Shown: in pieces, positions 24,212 to 32,689 of the stretch
Layout: each line of letters opens with the position of its first letter
Position numbering within the stretch: the stretch's first letter is position 1
Source of the DNA: Streptomyces sp. SJL17-4
GTDB taxonomy: Bacteria; Actinomycetota; Actinomycetes; Streptomycetales; Streptomycetaceae
NCBI RefSeq assembly: GCF_036826855.1
Contig: NZ_CP104578.1
Span: 4,437,501-4,501,500 of the forward strand
DNA: 64,000 bases
Reading direction: 5' to 3'
Translations under genes and position numbers: made by a program
Notes under the pieces: model-generated
Seen by the model: the letters and a program-made list of their open reading frames with translations, nothing else
Told to the model about the DNA's origin: nothing
Databases searched by the model: none

Positions 24212-25708
24212 TCAGCTTCTCCGGTTGCCGAGAAGGGCGGCCGCGACGGCCGCCGGGATCAGAAGCAGCAGCAACATCGCCACCACCCCGAACTCGCCCG
24301 CCTCACGCCCCCGCCGCCGCAGCCGCCCGAGAAACCCTTCGTTGTCGAGGACGGCGGCGCGTCGGGCGGCGGCAGGGCCGTCGACGTCGGTGGTGCCTGC
24401 TGAGGATGTGCCTGAAGTGGCTGAGGTGCCCGATGTGGCTGGGGAGAGGGCCTCGGCCGGTGGCACGGCTGCCGGTGGCACGGCTGCCGGTGGCACGGCC
24501 GCCGGAGGTAGGGCGTCGGGGAGCACGGCGCTCGGAGGTACGGCCGGAGGTGCAGCCGGAGGTACGGCCGCGGCACCCGCGGCTCCGGGGACCGGCACCC
24601 CGGCCCCTGCGACGGGAACCACGGGCACGCCGGTGGCCCCGGCTGCCCCGGCGGCCTCGTTGACCCCGGGAACAGGAGCACCGACGACCCCGGGCGCACC
24701 GACGACCCCGGGCGCGCCGTCGGCCCCGGGTGCACCCACGACCCCGGGTGCACCCACGACCCCGGGCGTACCCACGGCCCCGGGCGTACCCGCGGCCCCG
24801 GGCGCGCCCGGCGCCCCGCCGCTCCCCCTCCCCCGTACGGGATCAGTCGTCCGTACGGGGTCAGCCACGGTGAACACGGCCGACGACCGGGCGACGAGCG
24901 TCGGTGGCGGTACTCGTCCCCCGCCCGGCCCGTAGGTGGTCACCCGGTCGCTCCCGGAGGCGAGCCCCGTACTCCGGTGGGTGCCGGGGGGCCGCCGCAC
25001 GGTGGCCGTACAGCGGGCGGAGGCGCCGGGGGCGAGCCGGGGCACGGTTCCGGGCCGCCCGGCGCAGTCAACGGAGCCGGCGCGCAGACCGAGGGCGGTG
25101 TCCCCGACGCGGACGGCGTGGAGGGGACGGTTGCCGTGGTTGGTGACGGTGTACGTGACGGTGGCGGTGGACGTGACGCCGGCCCGGCGGCGGGCGGGAG
25201 GCGGCCCGACGGTGACCCGCTCGGTGAGGCGCAGGTCCCCGGCGATCCCGGTGTACCCGGCGCGCGCGGTCGCGGTCAGCCGCCGCCGGAGCGAGGGGAC
25301 GGAGCCCTCCGCGCGGACGGTCCCCCGGTGTGCTCCGGGCGCGGCGCGGAACCTGGCGACGCACTCCACTTCGCCGAGCGCGGGAAGCGGCCGCCGGGGG
25401 CACCGCACGGCCCCTGCGGGCACGTCGGGGTCGACGACGCCGACCCCGTACAGATGCGCCTCACCGTGATTGACCAGCCGGTACCGCTTGACGACCTGCG
25501 TGCCGACCCGGAGGTCGGGCGGTCGCACCCCGCTGTTCCCGCGCCCGTTCACGGTCACGGTGACCCGTAAGGCCCCGTCACCGACACCACCGGCCCGAGC
25601 GTCGGGCGCGGGCAGGACCACGCAGGGCAGCACGCACAGCAACACCAGGAGTCCACCACCCACCCGTCGGAGGGAATAGTCAGATGATCCGATCAAGCGC
25701 TCGGCCAT
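24212..25708 (-). CDS. Exported surface protein with DUF11-like domains, collagen-like repeats and C-terminal anchor
   Basis: About 498 residues. Signal peptide: VGGGLLVLLCVLPCVVL ending near APDARA. Two Ig/DUF11-like beta domains follow (KRYRLVNHGEAHLYGVGV; YTVTNHGNRPLHAVRVG). A long stalk has collagen-like Gly-X-Y triplets (GAPGVVGAPGVVGAPGADG) and then PPAAVPPAAVPPA repeats. The C-terminus is a membrane span (VVAMLLLLLIPAAVAAALLG) and NRRS. I chose the ATG at 25708 because GGTGAG is 10 nt upstream; ATG 25717 is an alternative. No sortase motif is visible. Probable wall-associated protein, role unknown, in one operon with the DUF4239 gene. Confidence 0.75.
   Translation of the reverse strand: MAERLIGSSDYSLRRVGGGLLVLLCVLPCVVLPAPDARAGGVGDGALRVTVTVNGRGNSGVRPPDLRVGTQVVKRYRLVNHGEAHLYGVGVVDPDVPAGAVRCPRRPLPALGEVECVARFRAAPGAHRGTVRAEGSVPSLRRRLTATARAGYTGIAGDLRLTERVTVGPPPARRRAGVTSTATVTYTVTNHGNRPLHAVRVGDTALGLRAGSVDCAGRPGTVPRLAPGASARCTATVRRPPGTHRSTGLASGSDRVTTYGPGGGRVPPPTLVARSSAVFTVADPVRTTDPVRGRGSGGAPGAPGAAGTPGAVGTPGVVGAPGVVGAPGADGAPGVVGAPGVVGAPVPGVNEAAGAAGATGVPVVPVAGAGVPVPGAAGAAAVPPAAPPAVPPSAVLPDALPPAAVPPAAVPPAAVPPAEALSPATSGTSATSGTSSAGTTDVDGPAAARRAAVLDNEGFLGRLRRRGREAGEFGVVAMLLLLLIPAAVAAALLGNRRS
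24440..24830. repeat. Tandem repeats coding for the collagen-like and PPAAV stalk
   Basis: The DNA repeats short units such as GGTGGCACGGCTGCC (~24460-24505) and GCACCGACGACCCCGGGC (~24675-24785) within the surface-protein gene. Copy number is likely to vary. Confidence 0.65.
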
Positions 25709-25806
25709 GCCCGCCATGCTCACCAAACCCCGTCCCCACCCCGCCCCGGACACGCACCCCGGCCCCACCCGGCCCACGTTTTCCACCCGTACGGCACCCT
25801 TGACCC

Positions 25807-27615
25807 ATGAATGACTCCGCGCCCGCGACCCCGCCCCGCCGTGCCCGTGTCCGCGCCCCCGAGCTGATCGGCAAGGGCGGCTGGCTGAACACGGGCGGGG
25901 ACGATCTGACCCTCGCCGATCTGCGAGGAAAGATCGTTCTGCTCGATTTCTGGACGTTCTGCTGTGTGAACTGCCTGCACGTGCTCGACGAGCTGCGTGA
26001 GCTGGAGGAGAAGCACCGCGACACGCTCGTCATCGTCGGCGTGCACTCGCCGAAGTTCGTGCACGAGGCCGAGCACCAGGCCGTCGTCGACGCCGTCGAG
26101 CGGTACGAGGTGCACCACCCCGTCCTCGACGACCCGGAGCTCGCGACCTGGAAGCAGTACGCCGTGCGGGCGTGGCCGACGCTCGTCGTGATCGACCCCG
26201 AGGGGTACGTCGTCGCCCAGCACGCCGGTGAGGGGCACGCCAACGCCATCCGGACGCTCGTCGAGGAGCTGGAGGCCGAGCACGAGGCCAAGGGCACGCT
26301 GCGGCGCGGTGACGGGCCGTACGTGGCGCCCGAGCCCGTCGCCACCGACCTGCGCTTCCCCGGCAAGGCGATCCTGCTGCCCTCCGGGAACCTCCTGGTC
26401 TCCGACACCACCCGGCACCAGCTCGTCGAGCTGGCCGCCGACGGCGAGACCGTCGTACGGCGGATCGGCGAGGGCGTCTTCCGGGAGCCGCAGGGCCTCG
26501 CGCAGTTGCCCGACGGCACGGTCGTCGTCGCGGACACCGTGAACCACGCCCTGCGCGTCCTCGACCCGGCGACCGGCGCGATCGAGCGGATCGCCGGCAC
26601 CGGGAAGCAGTGGTGGCAGGGCTCCCCCACCTCCGGACCCGCCCTGGACGTCGACCTGTCCTCGCCGTGGGACGTGGCCTGGTGGCAGGGCAAGGTGTGG
26701 ATCGCCATGGCCGGCGTCCACCAGCTGTGGACGTACGACCCGGCCACGAAGACCGTCGAGGTCGCGGCCGGCACCACCAACGAGGGTCTCGTCGACGGAC
26801 CCGCCGCCGAGGCCTGGTTCGCGCAGCCCTCCGGGCTCGCCGCCACCGAGGACCGGCTGTGGGTCGCCGACTCCGAGACCAGCGCCCTGCGCTGGGTCGA
26901 GCGGGAGGCCGACGGGTACGCCGTCCACACCGCCGTCGGCACGGGCCTCTTCGACTTCGGCCACCGCGACGGCGCCGCCGACCAGGCCCTGCTCCAGCAC
27001 CCGCTGGGCGTGACCGCCCTCCCCGACGGCTCGGTCGCGGTCTCCGACACGTACAACCACGCCCTGCGCCGCTACGACCCGGCGTCCGGCGAGGTGACGA
27101 CGCTCGCCACCGACCTGCGCGAGCCCAGCGGCGCGGTCCTCGTCGACGGCGACATCGTGGTCGTCGAGTCCGCCCGGCACCGGCTGACCCGGCTGCGCCT
27201 CCCCGAGGAGGCCGTCCAGGTCGAGGCCGTCGCCCACCGCACCCGGCGCGAGGCCACCGAGGTCGCCCCGGGCCGGCTCCGCCTGGACGTGGTCTTCCGG
27301 GCCCCGAACGGCCAGAAGCTGGACGAGCGGTACGGCCCCTCGACCCGCCTCCTGGTCTCCTCGACCCCGCCGGAGCTGCTCCTCGCGGGCGAGGGCACGG
27401 GCACGGACCTCTTCCGCGAGCTCGACCTCAACCCCGAGCTCACCGAGGGCGTCCTGCACGTCTCGGCGATGGCCGCGTCCTGCGACGACGACCCGGCGAA
27501 CGAATACCCGGCCTGCCACGTCCACCAGCAGGACTGGGGCGTCCCCGTGAAGATCACGGAAGCGGGTGTCGCCCGCCTCCCCCTGATCCTCGCGGGCATG
27601 GACGAGAAGGCGTAG
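25807..27615 (+). CDS. Thioredoxin-like / NHL-repeat protein (NHLRC2-like)
   Basis: 602 residues. Residues ~30-165 are a TlpA/thioredoxin fold with the redox motif CVNC at 53-56 in FWTFCCVNCLHVLDEL. The remainder is a six-bladed NHL beta-propeller, with blades marked by LPSGNLLVSDTTRHQLVEL, LPDGTVVVADTVNHALRVL and LPDGSVAVSDTYNHALRRY. A C-terminal beta domain (~490-600) ends the protein. The architecture equals eukaryotic NHLRC2 and bacterial homologues of unknown role, cytoplasmic here as there is no signal peptide. The start at 25807 has no ribosome site. Confidence 0.93.
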   Translation: MNDSAPATPPRRARVRAPELIGKGGWLNTGGDDLTLADLRGKIVLLDFWTFCCVNCLHVLDELRELEEKHRDTLVIVGVHSPKFVHEAEHQAVVDAVERYEVHHPVLDDPELATWKQYAVRAWPTLVVIDPEGYVVAQHAGEGHANAIRTLVEELEAEHEAKGTLRRGDGPYVAPEPVATDLRFPGKAILLPSGNLLVSDTTRHQLVELAADGETVVRRIGEGVFREPQGLAQLPDGTVVVADTVNHALRVLDPATGAIERIAGTGKQWWQGSPTSGPALDVDLSSPWDVAWWQGKVWIAMAGVHQLWTYDPATKTVEVAAGTTNEGLVDGPAAEAWFAQPSGLAATEDRLWVADSETSALRWVEREADGYAVHTAVGTGLFDFGHRDGAADQALLQHPLGVTALPDGSVAVSDTYNHALRRYDPASGEVTTLATDLREPSGAVLVDGDIVVVESARHRLTRLRLPEEAVQVEAVAHRTRREATEVAPGRLRLDVVFRAPNGQKLDERYGPSTRLLVSSTPPELLLAGEGTGTDLFRELDLNPELTEGVLHVSAMAASCDDDPANEYPACHVHQQDWGVPVKITEAGVARLPLILAGMDEKA

Positions 27616-27635
27616 GGCCCCGGCGGACGAGGGTC

Positions 27636-27980
27636 CTAACGGACGATCCCCTGGTTCCTGGACGGGCGCCCCGCGGCCCCGTCCAGGCACCCCTCCACCC
27701 ACGCCGCCGGGTCGTGCACGGCCCGGTCGCCGCCCATGCCCTGCCGCTCCATGAGCACGCACTCCCCGGCGAGCAGCGCCTTCGTCCGCGAGCCGTCCAC
27801 GTCGTACCCGCGAATGCGGGACGCCTGGACGAAGCCGCCCTCGTACGCGATGTCCGTCCCCCACGGCGGCCGGTCGTTGTACGTGTCGATCAGCAGCCCG
27901 GCCGCCGCCGTGGCGATCACGACGGCGACACCGACACCAGCGGCGAACCTGCCCCGGGAGGGGCCCTCATGACGATGCAT
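27636..27980 (-). CDS. Small membrane-anchored hypothetical protein
   Basis: 114 residues. A short basic N-terminus (MHRHEGPSRGRF) precedes one membrane span or signal (AAGVGVAVVIATAAAGLLI). The exterior ~75 residues contain two cysteines that could form a disulfide (GECVLMERQ and VEGCLDGAA). It lies 61 bp upstream of the M18 aminopeptidase gene's stop on the same strand and 20 bp from the convergent NHL gene. No family recognised. Confidence 0.65.
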   Translation of the reverse strand: MHRHEGPSRGRFAAGVGVAVVIATAAAGLLIDTYNDRPPWGTDIAYEGGFVQASRIRGYDVDGSRTKALLAGECVLMERQGMGGDRAVHDPAAWVEGCLDGAAGRPSRNQGIVR

Positions 27981-28041
27981 GAGGACCAGCCTGCCGAGAG
28001 GGGCCTTTCGCGGATGTTTCCGCGGCCCGGGCCGCTGAGCG

Positions 28042-29349
28042 TCAGCCCTCCAGGAAGGCGACCAGGGCGTTGGCGAGGAGGTACGGGTCCTTCGCGCCGC
28101 AGAGTTCGCGGGCGCTGTGCATGGAGAGGATCGCCACGCCGATGTCGACGGTCTTGATGCCGTGGCGGGCGGCGGTGATCGGGCCGATCGTGGTGCCGCA
28201 GGGCATGTCGTTGTTGGAGACGAACGACTGCCACGGCACGCCCGCCTTCTCGCAGGCGGCGGCGAAGACCGCGCGGCCGCTGCCGTCGGTGGCGTACCGC
28301 TGGTTGACGTTCACCTTCAGGATCGGGCCGCCGTTGACGCGCGGGTGGTGCGTCGGGTCGTGGCGCTCCGCGTAGTTCGGGTGGACGGCGTGGCCGGTGT
28401 CGGAGGAGAGGCAGACGGTGCCGGCGAAGGCCCGTGCGCGGTCCTCGTACGAGCCGCCGCGCGCGTACACCGAGCGCTCCAGGACGTTGCCGAGGAGCGG
28501 GCCCTGGGCGCCGGTGTCGGCCTCGGAACCGTTCTCCTCGTGGTCGAAGGCGGCGAGGACCGGGATGTACGGGAGGTCCTCGCGGCCCGCGAGGGAGGCG
28601 AGCGCGGCGACGGCGGCGTGCACGGACAGCAGGTTGTCCATCCGCGGACCGGCGAGCAGCTCGCGGTCGCGGCCCAGGTAGGCGGGCGCGTCCACGGCGT
28701 GCACCATCAGGTCCCAGCCGCTCACGTCCTCGGCGTCGACCCCGGCCTCGGCGGCGACGAACGAGATGAGGTCGCCCTCGTGGACCTCGCCGATGCCCCA
28801 GATCGGCTGCATGTGGCGCTGGCGCTCCAGCTTCAGGCCGTCGTTGGCGCCCCGGTCGAGGTGGATGGCGAGCTGCGGGACGCGCAGCAGCGGCCGGTCC
28901 ACGTTGACCAGGTGGTGGCTGCCGTCGCGGAGGGTGAGCCGGCCGGCGAGGCCGAGGTCGCGGTCGAGCCAGGTGTTGAGGAGGGTGCCGCCGTAGATCT
29001 CGACCGCGACCTGCCGCCAGCCGTGCGCGCCCATGTCGGGCTGCGGCTTGACGCGCAGGTTGGGGGAGTCGGTGTGGGCGCCGACGATCCGGTACGGGGT
29101 GTGGGCGGAGGCGCCCTCCGGCACGTACCAGGCGATGATCGCGCCGCCGCGGATCACGTACTTCCCGCCGCTCGTCGCGTCCCACGCGGCGGTCTCCTCG
29201 ACCTGGCGGAAACCGGCCTTCTCAAGGCGCTCGGCGGCGCTCGCGACCGCGTGGTACGGCGAGGGCGAGGCCGTCAGGAAGGCCATGAGGTCGTCGGTGT
29301 GTCCGCGGTCGAAGGGGCCGGCGGGCGGACGGGAGGCTGCGCTGCTCAT
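28042..29349 (-). CDS. M18 family aspartyl-type metalloaminopeptidase
   Basis: 435 residues from the ATG at 29349, which follows AAGGTGG. A cocatalytic dinuclear metal (zinc) exopeptidase releases N-terminal residues from peptides in the cytoplasm. Family blocks are present: AHTDSPNLRVKP (first metal His), HMQPIWGIGEVHEGD, DHEENGSEADTGAQGPLL (metal Asp and catalytic Glu pair), SSDTGHAVHPNY, and near the end MPCGTTIGPITAARHGIKTVD with the last metal His in ILSMHSARELCG. Length matches bacterial ApeB-type enzymes. It is divergent from the YciI-like gene across 88 bp. Confidence 0.95.
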   Translation of the reverse strand: MSSAASRPPAGPFDRGHTDDLMAFLTASPSPYHAVASAAERLEKAGFRQVEETAAWDATSGGKYVIRGGAIIAWYVPEGASAHTPYRIVGAHTDSPNLRVKPQPDMGAHGWRQVAVEIYGGTLLNTWLDRDLGLAGRLTLRDGSHHLVNVDRPLLRVPQLAIHLDRGANDGLKLERQRHMQPIWGIGEVHEGDLISFVAAEAGVDAEDVSGWDLMVHAVDAPAYLGRDRELLAGPRMDNLLSVHAAVAALASLAGREDLPYIPVLAAFDHEENGSEADTGAQGPLLGNVLERSVYARGGSYEDRARAFAGTVCLSSDTGHAVHPNYAERHDPTHHPRVNGGPILKVNVNQRYATDGSGRAVFAAACEKAGVPWQSFVSNNDMPCGTTIGPITAARHGIKTVDIGVAILSMHSARELCGAKDPYLLANALVAFLEG

Positions 29350-29437
29350 GGGTTCCACCTTACGCAGGGCCCGGTATACGAATACGGGGCCCCGCAAATC
29401 GCTCGCCCGCGCCCTCGCGCGAGGAGATCCTTCGGTC

Positions 29438-29992
29438 ATGGAATTCCTCTGTTACCACCGTGACCGGCCCGGCTCCCTGCCGCTGCGCCACGAGCTCCTT
29501 GAGGCCCACTGGGCCTACATGGACCGGTACGCCGAGGAGATGATCGCCCGGGGACCGACCTTCGGCGAGGACGGCGAGACGCCCAGCGGCAGTGTGCACA
29601 TCCTCGACCTGCCCGATGCCGGCGCCGCCCGCGCGTTCGCCTTCGACGAGCCCGGCTACCGGGCCGGGGTCTACCGGGACGTGATGCTGCGACGGTGGCG
29701 CAACCTGCTCGGCCGCACGATGTGGGACTTCCCCGGCGGACGGGAGGGCGGCGACCGGTTCCTGGTGCTGGGCTTCGGTGCGGGGCAGGCCGTCGACCTC
29801 GCCGTGCCGCCCTGCCGGGACGACCTGATCGCTTACGGGCCGCTGCTCTCCGACGACGGCGCCACCTGGCTGGGCACGGCGGCGCTGGTCCGGGCGGAGG
29901 ACCCGGAGACGGCCCGCGCCGTCCTCCTGACCCCCGACCGGTACGCCGACATCGAGGTGCACGACTGGCAGTTCGGCGGCCGTCCCTCGTAG
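29438..29992 (+). CDS. YciI-like protein with two related domains
   Basis: 184 residues from the ATG at 29438 with GAGGAG 12 nt upstream. The first ~95 residues look like a YciI domain (MEFLCYHRDRPG, HWAYMDRYAEEMIARGPTF, SVHILDLPDAGAARAFAFDE). The second half repeats the pattern (RFLVLGFGAG, DDLIAYGPLLSDDGATWLG, LVRAEDPETARAVLL), so it is an in-gene duplication. YciI/YCII proteins are ferredoxin-like and mostly uncharacterised; some act in dehalogenation-type chemistry using a conserved His/Asp pair. Function here unknown. Confidence 0.82.
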   Translation: MEFLCYHRDRPGSLPLRHELLEAHWAYMDRYAEEMIARGPTFGEDGETPSGSVHILDLPDAGAARAFAFDEPGYRAGVYRDVMLRRWRNLLGRTMWDFPGGREGGDRFLVLGFGAGQAVDLAVPPCRDDLIAYGPLLSDDGATWLGTAALVRAEDPETARAVLLTPDRYADIEVHDWQFGGRPS

Positions 29993-30041
29993 CGAAGCCG
30001 TCCCTCGTAGCGCGGCCCCCCTCATGGGGAGCCCGTCTGCG

Positions 30042-30089
30042 CACAGGGGTACGGCCCGCCCCCCTCCCCGGGGACGGGCCGTGCCTGTG
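30042..30089. terminator. Hairpin between convergent YciI-like and acyl-CoA dehydrogenase genes
   Basis: CACAGG (30042-30047) and ACGGCCCG (30051-30058) pair with CGGGCCGT (30075-30082) and CCTGTG (30084-30089). It is a bidirectional terminator by position. Confidence 0.75.
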
Positions 30090-30106
30090 TGAACGGGGGC
30101 GCGTCC

Positions 30107-31936
30107 TTAGAACGCGGCCTCGTCCAGGTCCATCAGCGAGCCGTCGACGGCCTCGGCGAGGGCGCGCTCGGCGCTCACGCCCGGCAGGACGTTGGCGGCG
30201 AAGAACTTCGCGGCCGCGATCTTGCCCTGGTAGAACGCGACGTCCTTGCCCGTGGCGCCCGCGGCCAGCTTCTCGGCGGCGACGGCCGCACCGCGCAGCA
30301 GCAGGTAGCCGACGACGACGTCGCCGGAGGCCAGCAGCAGGCGGGTGGTGTTGAGGCCGACCTTGTAGATGTTCTTGACGTCCTCGCCGGTGGCGGTGAG
30401 GTCGGTGATCATCGTGCCGACGATGCTCTCCAGGTCGACGGCGGCCTTGGCCAGCGCGTCGCGGGCGCCGGCCAGGTCCTCGCCGCCGGTGCCGACCGCG
30501 AGGAACTTCTTGATCTCCTCGGACAGCGCGTTCAGGGAGGCACCCTGGTCACGGACGATCTTGCGGAAGAAGAAGTCCTGGCCCTGGATGGCCGTGGTGC
30601 CCTCGTAGAGGGTGTCGATCTTGGCGTCCCGGATGTACTGCTCGATCGGGTACTCCTGCAGGAAGCCGGAGCCGCCGAAGGTCTGGAGCGACTGCGCGAG
30701 CTGCTCGTAGCCCTTCTCGGAGCCGTAGCCCTTGACGATCGGGAGCAGCAGGTCGTTCAGGCCGTGCAGCGCCTTGGCGTCCTCGCCGGCCGCTTCCTTG
30801 ATCGCGATCTCGTCCTGCACGGAGGCCGTGTAGAGGACGAGGGAGCGCATGCCCTCGGCGTACGCCTTCTGCGTCATGAGCGAGCGGCGGACGTCGGGGT
30901 GGTGCGTGATGGTGACCTTGGGCGCGGCCTTGTCCATGAAGTTCGCCAGGTCGGTGCCCTGGACGCGCTCCTTGGCGTACTCCAGGGCGTTGAGGTAGCC
31001 CGTGGAGAGGGTGGAGATCGCCTTCGTGCCGACCATCATGCGGGCGAACTCGATGATGAGGAACATCTGGCGGATGCCGTCGTGCTTGTCGCCGATCAGC
31101 CAGCCCTTGGCGGGGTGCTGGTCGCCGAAGGTCATCTCGCACGTGTTGGAGGCCTTGAGGCCCATCTTGTGCTCGACGTTGGTGGCGTACACGCCGTTGC
31201 GCTCGCCCAGCTCGCCGGTCTCCCAGTCGAACTCGAACTTCGGGACGAGGAAGAGGGAGAGGCCCTTGGTGCCGGGGCCGGCACCCTCGGGGCGGGCGAG
31301 GACGTAGTGGAGGATGTTCTCCTCCATGTCGTGCTCACCGGACGTGATGAAGCGCTTCACGCCCTCGATGTGCCAGGAGCCGTCCTCCTGCTGGGTGGCC
31401 TTGGTGCGGCCGGCGCCGACGTCCGAGCCCGCGTCGGGCTCGGTGAGCACCATGGTGGAGCCCCAGCGCTTCTCGACGGCGATCTGCGCGACCTTCTTCT
31501 GCGCCTCGTTGCCCTCGTTGTAGAGGATGCCGGCGAAGGCCGGGCCGGAGGAGTACATCCAGATGGCCGGGTTCGAGCCGAGCAGCAGCTCCGCGTACGC
31601 CCAGATCAGGGAGCGCGGGGAGACCGTGCCGCCGATCTCCTCGGGGATGCCGAGGCGCCAGTACTCGGACTCCATGAAGGCGTTGTACGACTTCTTGAAG
31701 GTGGCCGGCACGGGGGCGGTGTTGGTCTCCGGGTCGAAGACCGGCGGGTTGCGGTCGGCGTCGGTGAAGGACTCCGCGAGCTCGTTCTCGGCGAGGCGGC
31801 GGATCTCGTCGAGGATGCTCTTGGCGGTCTCGACGTCCATCTCCTCGAACGGCCCGGAGCCGTACACCTTGTCGCGGCCGAGGACCTCGAAGAGGTTGAA
31901 CTCGATGTCGCGGAGATTCGACTTGTAGTGCCCCAT
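30107..31936 (-). CDS. Acyl-CoA dehydrogenase (large, FadE5-like)
   Basis: 609 residues from the ATG at 31936, with GGAG 9 nt before it. FAD-dependent alpha,beta-dehydrogenation of acyl-CoA. Blocks present: [16 protein letters not shown] (FAD/substrate), [37 protein letters not shown], and the catalytic Glu in [15 protein letters not shown]. It is longer than classic ~390-residue enzymes because of an N-terminal helical extension ([20 protein letters not shown]) and a C-terminal helical domain, as in FadE5-type broad-chain-length enzymes. A monocistronic unit: hairpins on both sides and an AT-rich promoter region upstream. Confidence 0.95.
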   Translation of the reverse strand: MGHYKSNLRDIEFNLFEVLGRDKVYGSGPFEEMDVETAKSILDEIRRLAENELAESFTDADRNPPVFDPETNTAPVPATFKKSYNAFMESEYWRLGIPEEIGGTVSPRSLIWAYAELLLGSNPAIWMYSSGPAFAGILYNEGNEAQKKVAQIAVEKRWGSTMVLTEPDAGSDVGAGRTKATQQEDGSWHIEGVKRFITSGEHDMEENILHYVLARPEGAGPGTKGLSLFLVPKFEFDWETGELGERNGVYATNVEHKMGLKASNTCEMTFGDQHPAKGWLIGDKHDGIRQMFLIIEFARMMVGTKAISTLSTGYLNALEYAKERVQGTDLANFMDKAAPKVTITHHPDVRRSLMTQKAYAEGMRSLVLYTASVQDEIAIKEAAGEDAKALHGLNDLLLPIVKGYGSEKGYEQLAQSLQTFGGSGFLQEYPIEQYIRDAKIDTLYEGTTAIQGQDFFFRKIVRDQGASLNALSEEIKKFLAVGTGGEDLAGARDALAKAAVDLESIVGTMITDLTATGEDVKNIYKVGLNTTRLLLASGDVVVGYLLLRGAAVAAEKLAAGATGKDVAFYQGKIAAAKFFAANVLPGVSAERALAEAVDGSLMDLDEAAF

Positions 31937-31989
31937 GGCGACGGCTCCGTAAAGACTCGGGGAGGCGGATTCCTCGTACACGTACCAAC

Positions 31990-32045
31990 GAGTAGCAAAT
32001 GCTCTCTCCGATGATGCTACCCATCAGTAATATAAGCAACCCCTG
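31990..32045 (-). promoter_or_regulatory. AT-rich promoter region of the acyl-CoA dehydrogenase gene with a weak dyad
   Basis: Minus-strand TATATT (32034-32029) is a good -10 hexamer. Just downstream the minus strand reads TTACTGATGGGTAG (32030-32017), an imperfect TAC(Y)..(R)GTA dyad of the kind bound by TetR-type lipid regulators. The -35 is not clear. The operator reading is weak. Confidence 0.4.
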
Positions 32046-32076
32046 AACCGGCACATGTGACCCGAGCCGCACGGAA

Positions 32077-32115
32077 AAGGGTCCGAGGAGGGCTGCACCC
32101 CCTCCTCGGACCCTT
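32077..32115 (-). terminator. Strong terminator after the lipoprotein gene
   Basis: A perfect 16-bp stem (32077-32092 with 32100-32115) and a 7-nt loop, 20 bp past the lipoprotein stop on the minus strand. Confidence 0.9.
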
Positions 32116-32134
32116 GCTCGTCGCGCATCCGGTG

Positions 32135-32689
32135 TCACTTTCCGTAAGGAGTCGTTCCCTCGGGTGCCCGGTAGCAGCGGGAGATGACGGTGATGGCGAT
32201 GCCGTCCTTGAGGTCGCCCGAGCGGTTGCGCATCCACTCGACGTTGAGCCCGAGCTTCTCCTGGTCGTTCTCGGCCACGATGTGCGGGTCCTTGCGCTTC
32301 GACTCGGTGAGGCCGTCCTTGACGATCTTCCAGCCGTTGCGGGGCAGCTGCTCCCTCAGGTTCTGCATCGCCTGCTCGAAGGAGCCCTTGGTGAGGTCGT
32401 AGACGGCCCAGGGGTGCTCGACGAGGTAGTGGGTCCTGAAGTCGGGATCCACGGACTCGCAGATGGTGACGCGTGCGCTGACCTGCGTCGACGCCCCCTT
32501 GACGGCCATCCAGTCGAGCAGCCTGCTGGAGACGTCGTTGACCTGCTGCTTCGCGGGCTTGTACTCCCGGACCTGGGGCTCGTACCCGAGGATCTCCTCG
32601 GGGGACTTCTCGACCATGGAACATCCCGTCATCAGAAGGGCCGCGGAGACGGCGCCGGCCAGGGCCGTGAGACTGCGCCTGTTATTCAA
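32135..32689 (-). CDS. Lipoprotein, last gene of a WXG-like operon
   Basis: 184 residues with a TTG start at 32689: in this frame a stop codon lies two codons upstream and no other start precedes the signal, while AAGGTG stands 6 nt before the TTG. Signal peptide MNNRRSLTALAGAVSAALLM and lipobox LMTGC, so Cys23 is lipidated and the protein sits on the outer face of the membrane. The mature part is mixed alpha/beta with several Cys (RVTICESVD, ISRCYRAPE). The gene overlaps the end of the hydrolase gene by 8 bp, a sign of coupling. Function unknown; it may bind the hydrolase or its product at the wall, or protect against it. Confidence 0.88.
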   Translation of the reverse strand: MNNRRSLTALAGAVSAALLMTGCSMVEKSPEEILGYEPQVREYKPAKQQVNDVSSRLLDWMAVKGASTQVSARVTICESVDPDFRTHYLVEHPWAVYDLTKGSFEQAMQNLREQLPRNGWKIVKDGLTESKRKDPHIVAENDQEKLGLNVEWMRNRSGDLKDGIAITVISRCYRAPEGTTPYGK

